Source of the DNA: Pelagomonas calceolata
Taxonomy: Eukaryota > Sar > Pelagophyceae > Pelagomonadales > Pelagomonadaceae
Length of the DNA: 64,000 nt
Assembly (NCBI GenBank): GCA_918797485.1
Contig: CAKKNE010000004.1
Coordinates: 1-64,000 of the forward strand
Direction: 5' to 3'
Part shown: one piece after another, positions 18,971 through 29,418 of the stretch
How the letters are laid out: every line of letters starts with the position of its first letter
How positions within the stretch are numbered: the first letter of the stretch is position 1
Position numbers and translations under genes: made by a program
The notes under the pieces: model-generated
Told to the model about the DNA's origin: nothing
Databases searched by the model: none
What the model saw: the letters and a program-made list of their open reading frames with translations, nothing else

Positions 18971-20838
18971 CTAGGACTTGGCGTCGAGGGGGTGGCCCTC
19001 CTCCGCGGCGACGATCTTCTTGCCGTCGAAGGGCTCGACCTTCGTGACGTCGGCGGGGACGACCTTGGCGGCGTCGACCGTCGTGGACGCGTCGGGGTAG
19101 TGCAGCGCGGCGACGGCCGCGCCCGCCACCAGGCTCGTCAGCGAGCCGACGAGGCACAATTGGAAGCCCACCTTCACGCTCGACTCGTAGACGACGCGCG
19201 AGCCGAAGCCCGTCGCCGCGTCGAAGGTCGTCGCGTCGATGGAGCACGCGACCTGCTTCAGGTAGTTCTCGTGGACGAGGTAGCAGCCCAGGCACAAGAC
19301 GTCGAGCGACGCCCACTCGCCGAGCCAGTGCAGCGCGAGGCCGACGGCGCGGTCCTCGCGCTGCGTCGCGCGGTCGCCGCGCGGCTCGGCGACGCCGACG
19401 CGCGCGCCGGCGCGGTGCGCCTCGAGCTTCGCGAGGACGAGCGCCGCGGGCACGAGGGCCGCGTGGACCACGGCGAAGAAGACGCACACGACCTTGAGGA
19501 CCTGCGTACGAAGCCGGTGCGAACCGCGCGTTGCGGCGATGGCGTCCTGGTGGGTTCACGCGAGCGTCGCGGCGATCGCGTGGCGAGGGCGATCAAAACA
19601 ACAATTTCCGCGCGGCGGCGCACGGCGGCGACGCCCGCCGCGAGGCCAGCGTTCGCCACGTTCGGCGCCTTGGAACTCTCCGCCAGTAGGCCCAACGCGG
19701 TCCAGGTCCCCTCGTCGCCGCCCATGGGAATCGTGGGCAGGGCGGGCCCGAGGTGATACGTCATCTCCCACTTCCGCTGGACGAAGGGCAGCGCGAGGCC
19801 GGCGACGACGACGACCATCGCCGCGAGGCTCACGACGAGCAGCACGCCGTCGACGACGACGGGCGGCGCCGCGCGGCCTTTCTTGGGCGCCGGCGCGCCG
19901 GGCGGGAACGCGACGAGGGCCGAGGTCAGGAGCCGCGACGCGAACACGCCGATCAGCAAAGCGAGGATGCCGGCGCGCGGCTGCGCGACGAAGAAGCCCT
20001 GGACGTTGAGCGGCGGGACGGCCTTGATGTCGAGATTAACCATGGCGAAGAGGCACGACGCCGCCGTCACTTTGACCAGCGACCACTTGCCCAGCAGGGC
20101 CAGGCCCTTGAGCAGGGACGCCGCGCGGCCCCGGCGGCCGACGAGCGCGCAGACCCCGAAGACGAGCGCGTTCTTGAGGAAGGGCCAGAACCCGACGAAA
20201 AGCCAGATCCCCAACCCGTCGGAGAACTCGCCCTCGCCGCAGGCGCCCAGATAATTTTCCTTCTTGAAGAACTTGGACTGAATCGTGTCGGGGACGGCCT
20301 TGGGCACGAGGCCCTCGAACTTGCCCATGGCGCCCGCATCAAAGAGGAACTCGTACTCGTACTCGAGGACGCCCTGGCCGAGGAGGACGGCGACGGCTAC
20401 GGCGACGGCCGCGAGGCAGCCCGCGACGGCGCGCGCGTCGACGGGGCCCTCCTGGCGCTTCTTGGCGGCGGCCGCGGCGACGGCCGCCGCGACCGCGAGG
20501 AGCACGTACGTGCCCGTGAGGCTCCACCCCGCCGGCGCGCCGTCGTCGTCGTCGTCGTCCGCCGCGGCCGGCGACGCCGCCGAGGCGTTGAGGGCCGTCG
20601 AATTGAGCAGCGTCTCGTTGAGGAGCGTGTCGTTGGACGCGGCCGCGGCCGCGAGGCGCCGCCCGAGGCAGGCGCAGCCGGCGCAGGCGCAGCCGAGGTC
20701 CCGCTCCACCATGGCGCAGGTCGCCGGCGCGAAGCGGGCGCAGGAGAGGCCCGCGCAGGCCGCCAGGCACGTCGGGTGGTCCTCGGGCAGCGCCGTCGCC
20801 GCCGCGGCCAGCGCGAGGAGCATCGTCGCCGTTGTCAT
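18971..20838 (-). CDS. Multi-pass membrane protein, PqiA-like
   Basis: Exons 20838-19624 and 19501-18971; intron 19502-19623 has donor GTGCGC and acceptor ACGCAG, giving 581 aa in frame. ATG 20838 starts a signal peptide (MTTATMLLALAAAATALP) followed by a Cys-rich segment (CLAACAGLSC, CACAGCACLG), N-glycosylation-type sites and an Asp run. About eight to ten membrane segments follow. LLGKWSLVKVTAASCLFAMV resembles the repeat core of paraquat-inducible protein A (LxxWSMVDV...), and IGVFASRLL follows similarly. The second exon repeats a related pattern (LGEWASLDVLCLGCYLV). PqiA proteins act in membrane-lipid transport in bacteria; the role of eukaryotic copies is unknown. A fragment of introner-like core lies inside the intron. 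Confidence 0.72.
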
Positions 20839-21194
20839 CGTCGTGTGGCTGCCCCTTGTCTCGTGGAGAGCACAACAAGGCACAGCATCGAAGGCTGGTC
20901 TGGCGCGCTGCCGCCCTGGCTTCCCAGATTCGATCCATGCGTCCGTAAGACGGCTGGAATGTCCTCGGCGGCACACTCTGCTACCGAATTTGTCCGCGGG
21001 TTTTTTCGGCCATTTTTTGTGGCTGAAATTTCAGGGCAATTGACGCTTGCATTCCTGTGGAAAACTGTGATACGTCTCACATATGTCACTGCATCGACGA
21101 CTGCGACAAATCCTGCACGCGTGACCGCATAAAAAAGAGTGGCAGCCTTGCTGCACAGCAGCACAGCTGCACAGCCTAGCGCCGCGCGCAACCG
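20839..21194. other. Divergent promoter, AT-richer
   Basis: Separates the starts of the PqiA-like and the 21195 genes. Positions about 20985-21130 are clearly poorer in GC than the surroundings. No repeat or RNA is recognised. Confidence 0.4.
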
Positions 21195-22082
21195 ATGGCG
21201 CCCTGCCTCCTCGGCCGCGTGGCGACGGTCTACTTCGCCGTGGGCTCGCGGTCGCTGCAGAAGGCGTCGCGCTCGGCCGCTTCCAGCAAGCGCTTCGACG
21301 GCCTGCGGGCGATGCTCGTGACCGACGACGCGACGGCGCGCAAGCTGCGGCTGCAAGCCGAGCATCCATTTGACATAGTGGCGGTGGACGCGGGCGCGTC
21401 GCACGCGGCGGAGTTCGAGGCGACGCGGCCCGTGGCCGACCGGTCGTCGCTCTCGACGGCGGAGCGCTGGCGGAACCGCCGGGACCCGGCGAATTTGGCG
21501 CTGCGACGGCTCCGCGCCGCGAAGATCCGCGCCGTCGCGACGGCGCTGCAGCACTTCGACGTGGCGTTATTGATGGACGCCGACACGTACGTGTGCTCGA
21601 GCCTGCTGGAGGCGGCGTGCGCGGTTAGTGAAGGGCCCGTCGTCGCGTTCGTGCCCGTGGACCGGGGCCGCGAGCACGCGGCGAGCGTGCTCGCGCGGAG
21701 CGAGCGGTGGCGCGTGCCCGGGCACGCCGTCGAGGCGAACACGGGCGTCGTGGCCTGGCGCAACGCCACGGCGTCGCGGGCCCTGGTCGACGCCTGGCTG
21801 CGTGCCTACGGCGACCTCGCGGACGCGAGCGGCTTCCTCATGGACCAGCCGGCGTTCCGCGCGGCGCTCCACGCGACGCGCGCGCCGCACGCGGCGCTGC
21901 CGCCGCGGTTCAACTGCCGGGGCCACGACCGGACGCGCCGCGCGGGCACGTCGGCGGTGCCCCTACGCTGCGCCGGCTACGACGCCGACGAGGCGGCCCA
22001 CGGCGCCGTCGCGGCGCGGCTACGGGGTGGCGCGGGCTGCGCCGTCCTGCACTCGCACGACATCCAGGAGCCCGGTCGATGA
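21195..22082 (+). CDS. Nucleotide-diphospho-sugar transferase-like (GT-A fold)
   Basis: A 295-aa protein from ATG 21195. Motifs of the GT77-type and related GT-A families are present: TVYFAVGSRS at the N-terminus, the DxD motif in FDVALLMDADTYVC (about residue 135), then EANTGVVAWRNATASRALVDAW and a DQPAFRAAL catalytic-side segment, ending in a His pair (LHSHDIQEPG). No strong signal peptide is seen, so the true start may lie in a small upstream exon or the enzyme may be cytosolic. Donor and acceptor are unknown. The stop lies 38 bp from the convergent gene 22121. Confidence 0.72.
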   Translation: MAPCLLGRVATVYFAVGSRSLQKASRSAASSKRFDGLRAMLVTDDATARKLRLQAEHPFDIVAVDAGASHAAEFEATRPVADRSSLSTAERWRNRRDPANLALRRLRAAKIRAVATALQHFDVALLMDADTYVCSSLLEAACAVSEGPVVAFVPVDRGREHAASVLARSERWRVPGHAVEANTGVVAWRNATASRALVDAWLRAYGDLADASGFLMDQPAFRAALHATRAPHAALPPRFNCRGHDRTRRAGTSAVPLRCAGYDADEAAHGAVAARLRGGAGCAVLHSHDIQEPGR

Positions 22083-22120
22083 TAACGTTTTCTTGTGTCT
22101 TAGTCTTCTTGGAGCTCCTA

Positions 22121-22889
22121 CTACGCCGCCGCGCCGAGCGGGCACGAGAAGCGGTCGGCGAGCAGCGCGGCCGCGAGGGGCGCCGGCTCGAGGTCGCGCA
22201 TGAGCCGAGCGGTCGTCTCGGCGACGCCGGGCCCGTCCTCCGGCGCCCGCGCCAGGCGCGCGGCCGCGAGCTCGGCGAAGAGCGCGATGAGCGGCCCCGC
22301 GGCGCGCATCGCCGCCGCGCGCCGCGCGGGGGCCGCGCCCTCGGCGAAGTCGAGCGCGAGGTCCGACAGCGCCGCCGTCGTCCCGCGGAGCACGGCGGCG
22401 TCGAGGGCGCCGGCGTGCCTGCGCGCACATCGACCACTCGGCGCCATCGATGGCGAAATTTGATTCGCGCGCCGCGGCGCGCGCGGCACTCAGGGACCGC
22501 AGGAACGCGAGGGCGCGCGTCACGGCGCCGGGCGCCGCGTCGACGGTGGCGCCCGCCACGCTCCGCGCCAGCGCCGCGACGCGGGGAAACGACGCCGGCG
22601 CCTCGCGGGCCAGCACGCCCGAGGCCGCGAGGAACGCCGCGAGGAGCTGCGGCGACTTGGCGAAGCGCGTGCGCGCGAGGAGCGCGAGCTCCTGGCAGAC
22701 GGCGTCGCCGCTGCCCGCCGGCGCGTCGAGGACCGCGGCCTCGCGCGCCGCGACGAGCTGCGCGTCGATCGCGTCCCGCCTTGGCGGCTTGTCTTCGTCT
22801 TCGTTCGAGTTTGCGCCGCGGAGGATCGCGGTCGCTAAGGCCACTTTTATGGCTTTTTTCTCGCCTTCAGTGAGTGTGCCTGTGTCCAT
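22121..22889 (-). CDS. Hypothetical helical protein with an introner
   Basis: Exons 22889-22471 and 22418-22121 give 238 aa from ATG 22889 (MDTGTLTEGEKKAIKV). The frame across the exons is kept only if the 52-nt intron is removed; its donor is GC (GCGCGA), acceptor GCGCAG. The protein is Ala/Leu-rich and all-helical, with repeated hydrophobic helices (VCQELALLARTRFAKSPQLL, AALARSVAGATVDAAPGAVT, AGPLIALFAELAAARL), suggesting an ARM/HEAT-like or helical bundle fold. No family recognised. Long alternative frames in this interval are shadows. Confidence 0.65.
22419..22474 (-). mobile_element. Introner E, deletion derivative with GC-AG splice sites
   Basis: Element 22474-22419 on the minus strand, flanked by duplications GCGCGCCG (22482-22475) and GCACGCCG (22418-22411), 7 of 8 matching. 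The first 4 nt (CGGC) stay in exon 1 and the intron is 52 nt. The core GCCATCGATGGC is the two arms seen in longer copies fused without the loop. The TIRs are worn. Confidence 0.65.
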
Positions 22890-23227
22890 CTTATTGATTT
22901 TAAAGGTCTCCTCGGGGCCTGCCGGCGCGCCGGCCGTGTCGTGTGATAAATACTAGTCTCGGCCTTCGCAGAGTAGCGCGGAGACGCCCACAAGCTCCGC
23001 CCGCGCGCGCTTGGCCGACCTTCAGGATCAAAACAGGTTTTAACCAAAACGCGTCCGAGCCGCTCCGGGGGCTATCTCTGGACCAATTCGTCGCCGCAAT
23101 ACGTACGCGTTTGCGGAGGCGACCGCTGTCGACAGAGCTAGCACCCTCGGGAGCGACTTCTCAAATTTGACCTTAAAGTTGCTGGACGTCGACCGCGTCG
23201 GCGTGCGCGTATTTCTCACGCGCAAGA
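22890..23227. other. Divergent promoter region
   Basis: Between the 22889 and 23228 starts. No repeat copy, RNA or extra gene seen. Confidence 0.4.
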
Positions 23228-23983
23228 ATGAGTGCACTTCCCGACGAGGTTCTTGTCGCTGCGAGAAATGGAGACCTTGAACGCGTCTCGGCCTGGCTCG
23301 ACGCGGGCGGGGACATCCACGCCGTCGATCGGTTGCACGAGTCTGAGACGCTTCTGATAGCAGCTACAACAACCCGTAGGGCGGACCTCGCACGCTACCT
23401 GCTGAGCCGCGGCGTGAACGTGAATCAGGCCCTCTCAGGCCGCGGAAGCGGAAAAACTGCGCTGCATGAGGCTTGCCTTCCAGAAATCGCATCAATGCAT
23501 GTCGCATCGCTGCTGCTAGCGGCGGGGGCGAATGTCAACGCAACGACTCACAGGGGATGGACTCCCCTCGGTATTTCCGTCTATCGCGAAGGGACAAGTA
23601 CGGAAATTGCGGCGTTGCTCTTGCGGGCTGGCGCGTCGTTGGATAATTGCTGCCGTAATGAATCGGCCGAGGACGTGATGCGCGAGAGAGAAGCGCGGAG
23701 GCCGTCTCTTGCAGGTGACGAAAAATGGAACGCCGTCAAAGCCATGATCGCCGGTGTCCGTGCACACGGCAGCTGGAAGGCTTACAAACGGGCGCCGCAC
23801 CGCGAAGTCCTTCGCCTGCGGAGCCTCGTCGCTCGACAACGCGCCGCGGCCATCTTCCGGGACGACGCGTCCTACGATCGACCCGCGCGCGTGGCCGCGT
23901 TCCTCTGCCGCCGAGGCGGCCTTACCTGTCCCGACAACGGAGTCGTCTGGAACATTCTCTCGTACTGGAACGCTACCGAGTAA
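23228..23983 (+). CDS. Ankyrin-repeat protein
   Basis: A 251-aa protein from ATG 23228. Four ankyrin units fill residues 5-145: AARNGDLERVSAWLDAGGDI, ETLLIAATTTRRADLARYLLSRGVNVN, GKTALHEACLPEI..ASLLLAAGANVN, GWTPLGISVYREG..IAALLLRAGASLD. The C-terminal 100 residues are basic (VRAHGSWKAYKRAPHREVLRLRSLVARQRA) and end in a hydrophobic FLCRRGGLTCPDNGVVWNIL segment that recurs in algal ankyrin families. No catalytic domain. A protein-interaction role is all that can be inferred. Confidence 0.85.
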   Translation: MSALPDEVLVAARNGDLERVSAWLDAGGDIHAVDRLHESETLLIAATTTRRADLARYLLSRGVNVNQALSGRGSGKTALHEACLPEIASMHVASLLLAAGANVNATTHRGWTPLGISVYREGTSTEIAALLLRAGASLDNCCRNESAEDVMREREARRPSLAGDEKWNAVKAMIAGVRAHGSWKAYKRAPHREVLRLRSLVARQRAAAIFRDDASYDRPARVAAFLCRRGGLTCPDNGVVWNILSYWNATE

Positions 23984-24169
23984 GTAAGTAAGTATCGTAC
24001 CTCAATCAAAACGGGTTTCACAGGGTTATCCTGCTGATTACGCAAGCCCTCGCCCAAGCCAGGACCAAGACTGTCCTTGAAATTCATACCAACACCGGAA
24101 CAATCGGAAGTGCGAACGCCTGTGGACATAAAGAGCCTCAGGGAGCTCTGCAAAAAAAAAGCCCAAAAA

Positions 24170-25620
24170 ATGAGTCGCCTCGCGCGGCTCGCATTGATCC
24201 TCATACCACGCATCTCGACGGCATTTACCGTCCGCCACACGCGCACGAACCTCACCTGGACTGAAATATGTAGGTTGGAACGACAGCGAGCCGTCCACGG
24301 CCGCGTCGTCGCGGCCGCGGCGCCGCTCGGCGCCTGCGAGCCCCCGGCGCCGCCGGTGCCGCCCGACACGAAGCCCCTGGCGCAGCTCCTCGCCGCGGCG
24401 ACGCCCGCCGCGGCGCAAGCCGTCGTCGCGGCCGCCGCGCGGCGCTTCGAGGCGACTCTAAGAGCGAGAGGCGTCGTCTGCGGCCCGCCCGAGCCGGGCG
24501 CGCGCCACCACCGCTCCCACGGCTGCGTCGCGAAACCGGTCCCGTGCCGTGCCTGCGCCGGCGAGCCCGCGGACACGGGCCCTTGCGCCTATGCCCATTT
24601 TGAAGATGACGCCTCCCGCGCCGCCGCGGCGCGCCTCGCCGGCGCGCGCCTCTGCGTCCGCGTCTGCGTCGACCCCCAGGTCCTCGCGCGCGCCGCCGCC
24701 GCCGACAAGAAAAAGGACCAGGAGCTAGAGACGTCGCGCTGCACGACGTTCCACCTGCTCCCGCTCGCCGCGCTCCAGGCCTCAAAGGCCGCCATCAAGC
24801 GCGTCTTCCGCTCCAGGGTCGAGGTCTCGGCCCTCCTGAACGGGACGCAGACCGACGGCTTCCCGGACGACGCGTCGTTGCCCGCGTCCTGAGATCGTCA
24901 TGCCCCGCTACGCCGTCGAGCCTGTCACGGGGATACCATCGCGTCGACGGCGTGGAATCACCACGCCATCGAGGAGACGCAGCTACGGGGACGGCGTCGC
25001 GTCGATGGCGTTGATTTCCACCCAGGTCCCTGCCGAAGCCGCGCGCCCACGAGCGCTGCGCCGTCGTCGGCTCGGGCCACCACCTGCGCTGCGCCGGCTG
25101 GGGCGCCGTGATTGATTCGTACGACGCGGTCTTCCGCACGAACGCGGCGCAGGGGTCCGAGGACGTGAGACAAAGGCACGCCTGCGGCATGGGCGCGCGG
25201 ACGGACTACCACGTGCACCCGGACCTCGGCAAGGTCAAGAAAGAAGCGCGCGAGGCCGCGCGCCGCGCGACGCCGGCCGCGCGCCTCGTCGCGAAGCACC
25301 TCCAGGAGTGGCGCGAAATTACAAGGAGGGGCCTGCCCGCCCACCTCGCGACGGACGCGGCGCTCCGCCACGAGGGCCACGGCGGCTCGGGCATGGGCTC
25401 GGGCTCGACGACGCTCGCGCTCGCCGCGGCGCTGTGCGACTCGGTGGACGCGTACGGCTTCGGCGCCTACCGCGGCCGCGGCGGCGCCTTCGCCTACATC
25501 CACTTCTACGACGAGGAGCCGTGGCTCGGCGACGCCAAGGGCGGCGAGCTCGTCTTCGCGGCCGAGCTGCGGAACGCGCTCTTCGACGCGCTCGGGGTGT
25601 TCCGGTGGGTGTGGTGGTAA
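24170..25620 (+). CDS. Sialyltransferase-like protein (GT29)
   Basis: Exons 24170-24885 and 25026-25620 join in frame to 436 aa. ATG 24170 starts a signal anchor (MSRLARLALILIPRISTAF). Exon 2 carries the sialylmotifs: L motif CAVVGSGHHLRCAGWG...IDSYDAVFRTNAA, S motif GGSGMGSGSTTLALAAALCDSVDAYGFG, and a motif III/VS-like YIHFYDEEPW. Exon 1 residues 60-230 are a Cys-containing luminal region without a known fold. GT29 enzymes transfer sialic acid from CMP-sialic acid in the Golgi; algal members may use Kdo or another nonulosonate, so the donor is open. The intron is introner C; without it exon 2 has no start. Confidence 0.82.
24882..25025 (+). mobile_element. Introner C in the GT29 gene
   Basis: A 144-bp element with flanking duplications GTCGTTGC (24874-24881) and GTCCCTGC (25026-25033), 6 of 8. 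The intron proper is 24886-25025: 4 nt (CCGC) remain in exon 1, donor GTCCTG, acceptor CACCCAG. The 3' end TTGATTTCCACCCAG is nearly the consensus inverted end; the 5' end is worn. The core holds GCCATCGAGGAGACGC and GCGTCGATGGCG. The protein scar is SLPA repeated as SLPASLP. Confidence 0.8.
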
Positions 25621-25882
25621 GTATCTGTGGCGAACTCGTCTAGATTTTTGTTCGACATACGGATCGTGGGCCGAGGTAGGGCGAGCCGCGGACTCGGCAC
25701 CCTGGCTTGTCATCGGAAGCCAAATTTCATTTGGCTGCCCGCGCGCCGTCCACGGGCCACCGAAGAACCGGGGCTGCCACTGCGGCGCAACTTTGCTGCC
25801 GCATACGCTCTTCGTGCTGTTTCTGTGCACTTTGCTGCCGTATACGCGGCACAGGCCCACAAGCACCCACGACCTCATTGCC

Positions 25883-26251
25883 ATGAAGGGCGGCGGCAAG
25901 GGCAAGAAAGCCAGAGAGGCCAGGTCGCGCCGCTTGAAACGGCCGACTTACGGCGATAAAGTCCCCCGTGAAGATAGATCGTGGAACGGCACCCTCTTCG
26001 GGCCGCCGCGCCGCGTCCGCCGCAACCCCCGCCGCCACTGCCGCTCGACCGCAACGGTCAGAGGCATGGATAGGCACGTCGCGCGCATGAGGGGAACGGG
26101 AGAAGCCCCCCAAGTGCTCGAAACCGTCAATGAGGAGGACGACGACGACGACACGGAGGTGGCCGTACTGCCGCCGGACGACCACGACACGTGGGGCTCG
26201 CACGGCGGCGACGAGCCGGGCTCGGGCTCGCCCCCTGGCATCACGGCGTAG
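25883..26251 (+). CDS. Small hypothetical protein, basic N-terminus, acidic centre
   Basis: A 122-aa frame from ATG 25883 (MKGGGKGKKAREARSRR), the first ATG that gives a composition-biased but plausible protein: basic residues 1-60, an Asp/Glu stretch (EEDDDDDTEV) at about 90, and a Gly/Pro-rich end. No domain known. The start context and gene spacing support it, but a competing antisense frame covers 25948-26295, so it could be non-coding. Confidence 0.4.
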   Translation: MKGGGKGKKAREARSRRLKRPTYGDKVPREDRSWNGTLFGPPRRVRRNPRRHCRSTATVRGMDRHVARMRGTGEAPQVLETVNEEDDDDDTEVAVLPPDDHDTWGSHGGDEPGSGSPPGITA

Positions 26252-26446
26252 ACGCCATTTCCCTCCTCCTCCACTCCCCCGACTAACATCCCCAACTAAT
26301 CCGGCGCGCTACCGGGACGCGCCCGAGAGAGAGAGAGTCGCTTATTGAGCCGGAAGAACTCGGATAGGGGTCTACTGAAATTGTCTGTTAGGACGCCCGG
26401 CCCGCGCCGCGCCCGCGGCGGGCTCGTCGTCTATAGGCCCTCTCTC

Positions 26447-27691
26447 TCAGCGGCCGCCGCCGGGCCGCGTCGCCGAGGCCGCCGTCGTCGGCGGCGCGCT
26501 GTCGTCGACGGCGGCGGCGGTCCGGCGCGGTGCGGCCGCGGCCGGCGGCGGCGCCGCGCCGCGCGGCCGGTCCGCCGCCGGCGCCGAGGAGCCCGTCTGC
26601 GCGCGGCGGCCCGTGCGCGGGTCCGAGTCGCCGCGCTTGGCCTCGTCGAGCGGCAGCGGCGGCGCGGCGCCCGCCGCCGCGCGCGCCTTGTCGCGCTCGC
26701 GCTCCTTCGCGGCCGCGTCCTCGGGCGGCCGCGCCGCGCCCGGCGCGGGCCCCGGCGCCGCCGGCGCCGGCGCGCGGTCCGGACCGAGGCGGCTGCGTTC
26801 CTGCTGCATGTTCTGCACGGTCCAGTCGTACATGTTGTCGTACTGGAAGCCCTTGCGGTAGAAGAGCTCCTTGAAGAGGCGCTTGAGGTAGGCGTAGTCC
26901 GGCCGGTCCTCGAATCTAAGCGAGCGGCAGTACTCGAAGTAGGACCGGAACTCGGCCGGGAAGCCCTTGCAGAGACTTTCGGTGGAGGTCGACATCTTGC
27001 GGTCCATGATGCGCTCGTACTTCAGCTTCTTCGTGTTCGCCTTGAGCCCCTGCCAGGGCAGCGAGCCCCGGATCAAGTACATGAGCACATAACCCAAGGA
27101 CTCCAAGTCGTCCCGACGACTCTGCTCGATCCCAATGTGCGTGTTGATCGACGCGTAGCGCGCCGTCCCCGTCAGGTTCTTGTTCTCGCGGTACGGGATG
27201 TGCTGGTGGCTCCGCGGGTCCCGGTACTTTTTCGCGAGGCCAAAATCGATGACGTGGATCACGTGCTGCCGCTTGCCCAGCCCAATCAAAAAGTTGTCCG
27301 GCTTCACGTCGCGGTGGATGAAGCTCTTCGTGTGGACGTACTCGAGGCGCGACACGAGCTGGTCCGCGAGCATCAATACCGTTTTGAGGTTGAACTTCCG
27401 TCCGCAGTAGTTGAACAGATCTTCCAGTGAAGGTCCCAACAAGTCCATGACCATCACATTATAATCGCCCTCGACGCCGTACCATCGTACGTTACTGACA
27501 CCAACCCCGCCATGCAAAATGCGGTAGATCTTCGACTCGTAGAGTAGCTGGGGGTGCTTCGACTTGACGCTCTCGAGCTTGATGGCGACCTCCTCGCCGC
27601 TCGTCAAATTGGTACCCAGATAAATGTCCCCGAAGGACCCCGAGCCGATCTTGCGGCCGAGGCGGTACTTCTTGCCGACGCGGAGCTCCAT
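26447..27691 (-). CDS. CK1: Casein kinase 1 (delta/epsilon type)
   Basis: A 414-aa protein from ATG 27691 ([16 protein letters not shown]). It has a full CK1 catalytic domain, residues 1-290: glycine loop [18 protein letters not shown], catalytic loop [20 protein letters not shown], the CK1-specific [26 protein letters not shown], and a KLKYERI stretch near the nuclear-localisation region of the family. The tail (290-414) is Ala/Pro/Arg-rich. CK1 is a Ser/Thr kinase that prefers primed substrates and acts in circadian timing, vesicle traffic and ciliary control. It is the most conserved gene in the window and intronless. Confidence 0.97.
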   Translation of the reverse strand: MELRVGKKYRLGRKIGSGSFGDIYLGTNLTSGEEVAIKLESVKSKHPQLLYESKIYRILHGGVGVSNVRWYGVEGDYNVMVMDLLGPSLEDLFNYCGRKFNLKTVLMLADQLVSRLEYVHTKSFIHRDVKPDNFLIGLGKRQHVIHVIDFGLAKKYRDPRSHQHIPYRENKNLTGTARYASINTHIGIEQSRRDDLESLGYVLMYLIRGSLPWQGLKANTKKLKYERIMDRKMSTSTESLCKGFPAEFRSYFEYCRSLRFEDRPDYAYLKRLFKELFYRKGFQYDNMYDWTVQNMQQERSRLGPDRAPAPAAPGPAPGAARPPEDAAAKERERDKARAAAGAAPPLPLDEAKRGDSDPRTGRRAQTGSSAPAADRPRGAAPPPAAAAPRRTAAAVDDSAPPTTAASATRPGGGR

Positions 27692-28278
27692 CGCCCCCGG
27701 CTACGCGTCCGCCGGGCGCCGGGCGCTTGTTTAGAAGCGGTCCGGGGCCTCGCCGGGCGCCCGCCGCGCGCCTCCGAGTCTGCGGCGAGCTTGGGTTGTT
27801 AGGCCTTGGGGGGCCAGCCGGGCTCCCTTGGGCACCGCGCGAAGCTTTGGCTATTTTCCGTGAGCGTGCTTAGCGCTCCAGCGCAGCGCAACTGCTCGGG
27901 TCGCCTCCGCCTATTCAGCCGCGACCGCTGCGCCGCGCCGCCCTTGCCAAGCAGCACCCGCCCCGGGCGGCCACGGACGCGTCGCAGCGCGAACGAGGCA
28001 TCCCTCCTCGGAGAAGTAGGCCTCGTTACACGGGTCTTGTTTCACGCTTTTTCGGAGACGACGAGCGCTGCAACAATCGAGAGAGTGCGAGCTTTTGCGC
28101 CGCGCTCGCGTCGTCCCGAAGCGCCAGCGACGCGTGGGAGGAGCTCTACTAAAGCGTACAACCGGTACAAAAGCGCAGCGGGACCGGGAGAGCCCGTTCG
28201 CTTAGCTCAGGAGTGTGCTTGACAGAGTGGCTGCAGAGCGGCGCCGCGACGCCGATCAATAATCGAACGCGTCGCACG
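27692..28278. other. Divergent promoter between CK1 and START gene
   Basis: Nearly 600 bp with no supported gene. No copy of the CTAG-bounded repeat. A few open frames lack domains and good starts. Confidence 0.4.
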
Positions 28279-29332
28279 ATGCGCGCGGCCGCGCTGCTCG
28301 CCGTAGCGACAACAACGACGACGACCGCCATCGACTGGGCCGCGCCCGGCGCGTCGCGCGCGACGCTCGCGACGCTCGAGGGCTACCCGCCGCCCACGTG
28401 CACCTGCGCCGCGACGCTCGAGGGGTCGGTGGACGATGTGGTGGATGCGCTCCTCGACCCGGGCACGCACCACACGTGGGTGAGCCGCCTCGACGAGAGC
28501 GTCGTGTTGGCCAAGGACGGCGCCGAGCTCGTCGCCGACGCGGACGACGCCCAGGTCGTCTACTACCGCTTCGCGCTGCCCTTCCCCTGCTGGGACCGCC
28601 AGGTCTCGGCGGCGCTGTATTGTGATAGGACCGAGGGCGGCGGCGCGCGCGTCGAGCTGCGCCGCGTGTCGCTGCCGCCGCCGTCCGAGAAGCCGCAAAG
28701 TTGGCGGCGCAAACCCAAGAAGCGGGGCGACCGCGTCGTCGGCTGGACGACGGCGGCCGCGGAGCGGTTCGGCCCCGCGTGGAGAATTATTGCGCGGTCA
28801 CGGGGACGACGTCGCATCGATGGCGCGGAAACTCCACGCCATCGAGCAGACGCCGCTACGGAGACAAGTCTGAAATTTGATTTCCAAACACAGGTTCGTC
28901 CTCTGGGCGCCGCCGGTGCTGCGGAACAAGGTCTCGCGCGTGCGGCCGAACGTCGAGAAGCAGCACGGCGTCGTGCGCTCGGACTGCGTGACGCTGCCGG
29001 CCTTCCGCGTGACCTACGCGCTCCAGCCGCGCGGCGCGGACCGGACGCGCGTCGAGCTGACGCTCGGCGCGGACCCGGGCATCCCCTGCCCGCCGTGGCT
29101 CATCCGGTGGGGCCTCGGCCACGCGGACCGCACGCTCGAGGCGCTCGAGGCGACGGTCACGGCGCGGGCCGCCGAGAAGGCGCTGCGCCGCGGCAAGGGG
29201 CGGCCGGCGGCGGCGCGGGACCCGTCCGTCGTCCTGCTATCGAAACGGCGGCCGGCGCGGCCGTGGCGCGCGAATCCCTTCCGGAAGCGGCCGCCGCCGA
29301 TGACTCCGGCGGCGTTCAATTTTCGGCCGTAG
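28279..29332 (+). CDS. START/Bet v1-like lipid-binding protein
   Basis: Exons 28279-28778 and 28894-29332 give 312 aa from ATG 28279, with a signal peptide (MRAAALLAVATTTTTTA). The START-like fold is seen in VDDVVDALLDPGTHHTWVSRL, VVLAKDGAELV, VVYYRFALPFPCWDRQVS and, in exon 2, FRVTYALQPRGADRTRVELTL and a C-terminal helix IRWGLGHADRTLEALEATVT. START domains bind sterols or other lipids. The intron is introner D. A long frame that reads through it into exon 2's wrong frame is an artefact. The C-terminus is basic and proline-rich. Confidence 0.75.
28775..28893 (+). mobile_element. Introner D in the START gene
   Basis: A 119-bp element with duplications GTTCGGCC (28767-28774) and GTTCGTCC (28894-28901), 7 of 8. 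CCGC stays in exon 1, donor GTGGAG, acceptor AACACAG; intron 28779-28893 (115 nt). The 3' end reads TTGATTTCCAAACACAG. The core has GTCGCATCGATGGCG and GCCATCGAGCAGACGC, as in introners A and C. Confidence 0.82.
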
Positions 29333-29418
29333 TAATGGGGTCTTTTTTTGTAGTTTGGTAGCCGTTCGTTGTGTCCCACTAGTTGTAGTAGACAACTTCA
29401 CATTACAGTACGACGCCC

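Noticed and set aside
19502-19623. Intron of the PqiA-like gene as an introner
   Set aside because: Contains GACGCCATCGCCGC and GCGGAAATTG, faintly like core and end, but the candidate duplication matches only 4 of 8. Kept as an ordinary intron.
25948-26295. Antisense frame opposite the small protein at 25883
   Set aside because: Ser-rich translation of the complementary acidic codons. No start context or motif.
28213-29361. 382-codon frame of the START gene without splicing
   Set aside because: The part after 28778 translates introner sequence and then the wrong frame. The spliced model is divisible by three and restores START motifs.
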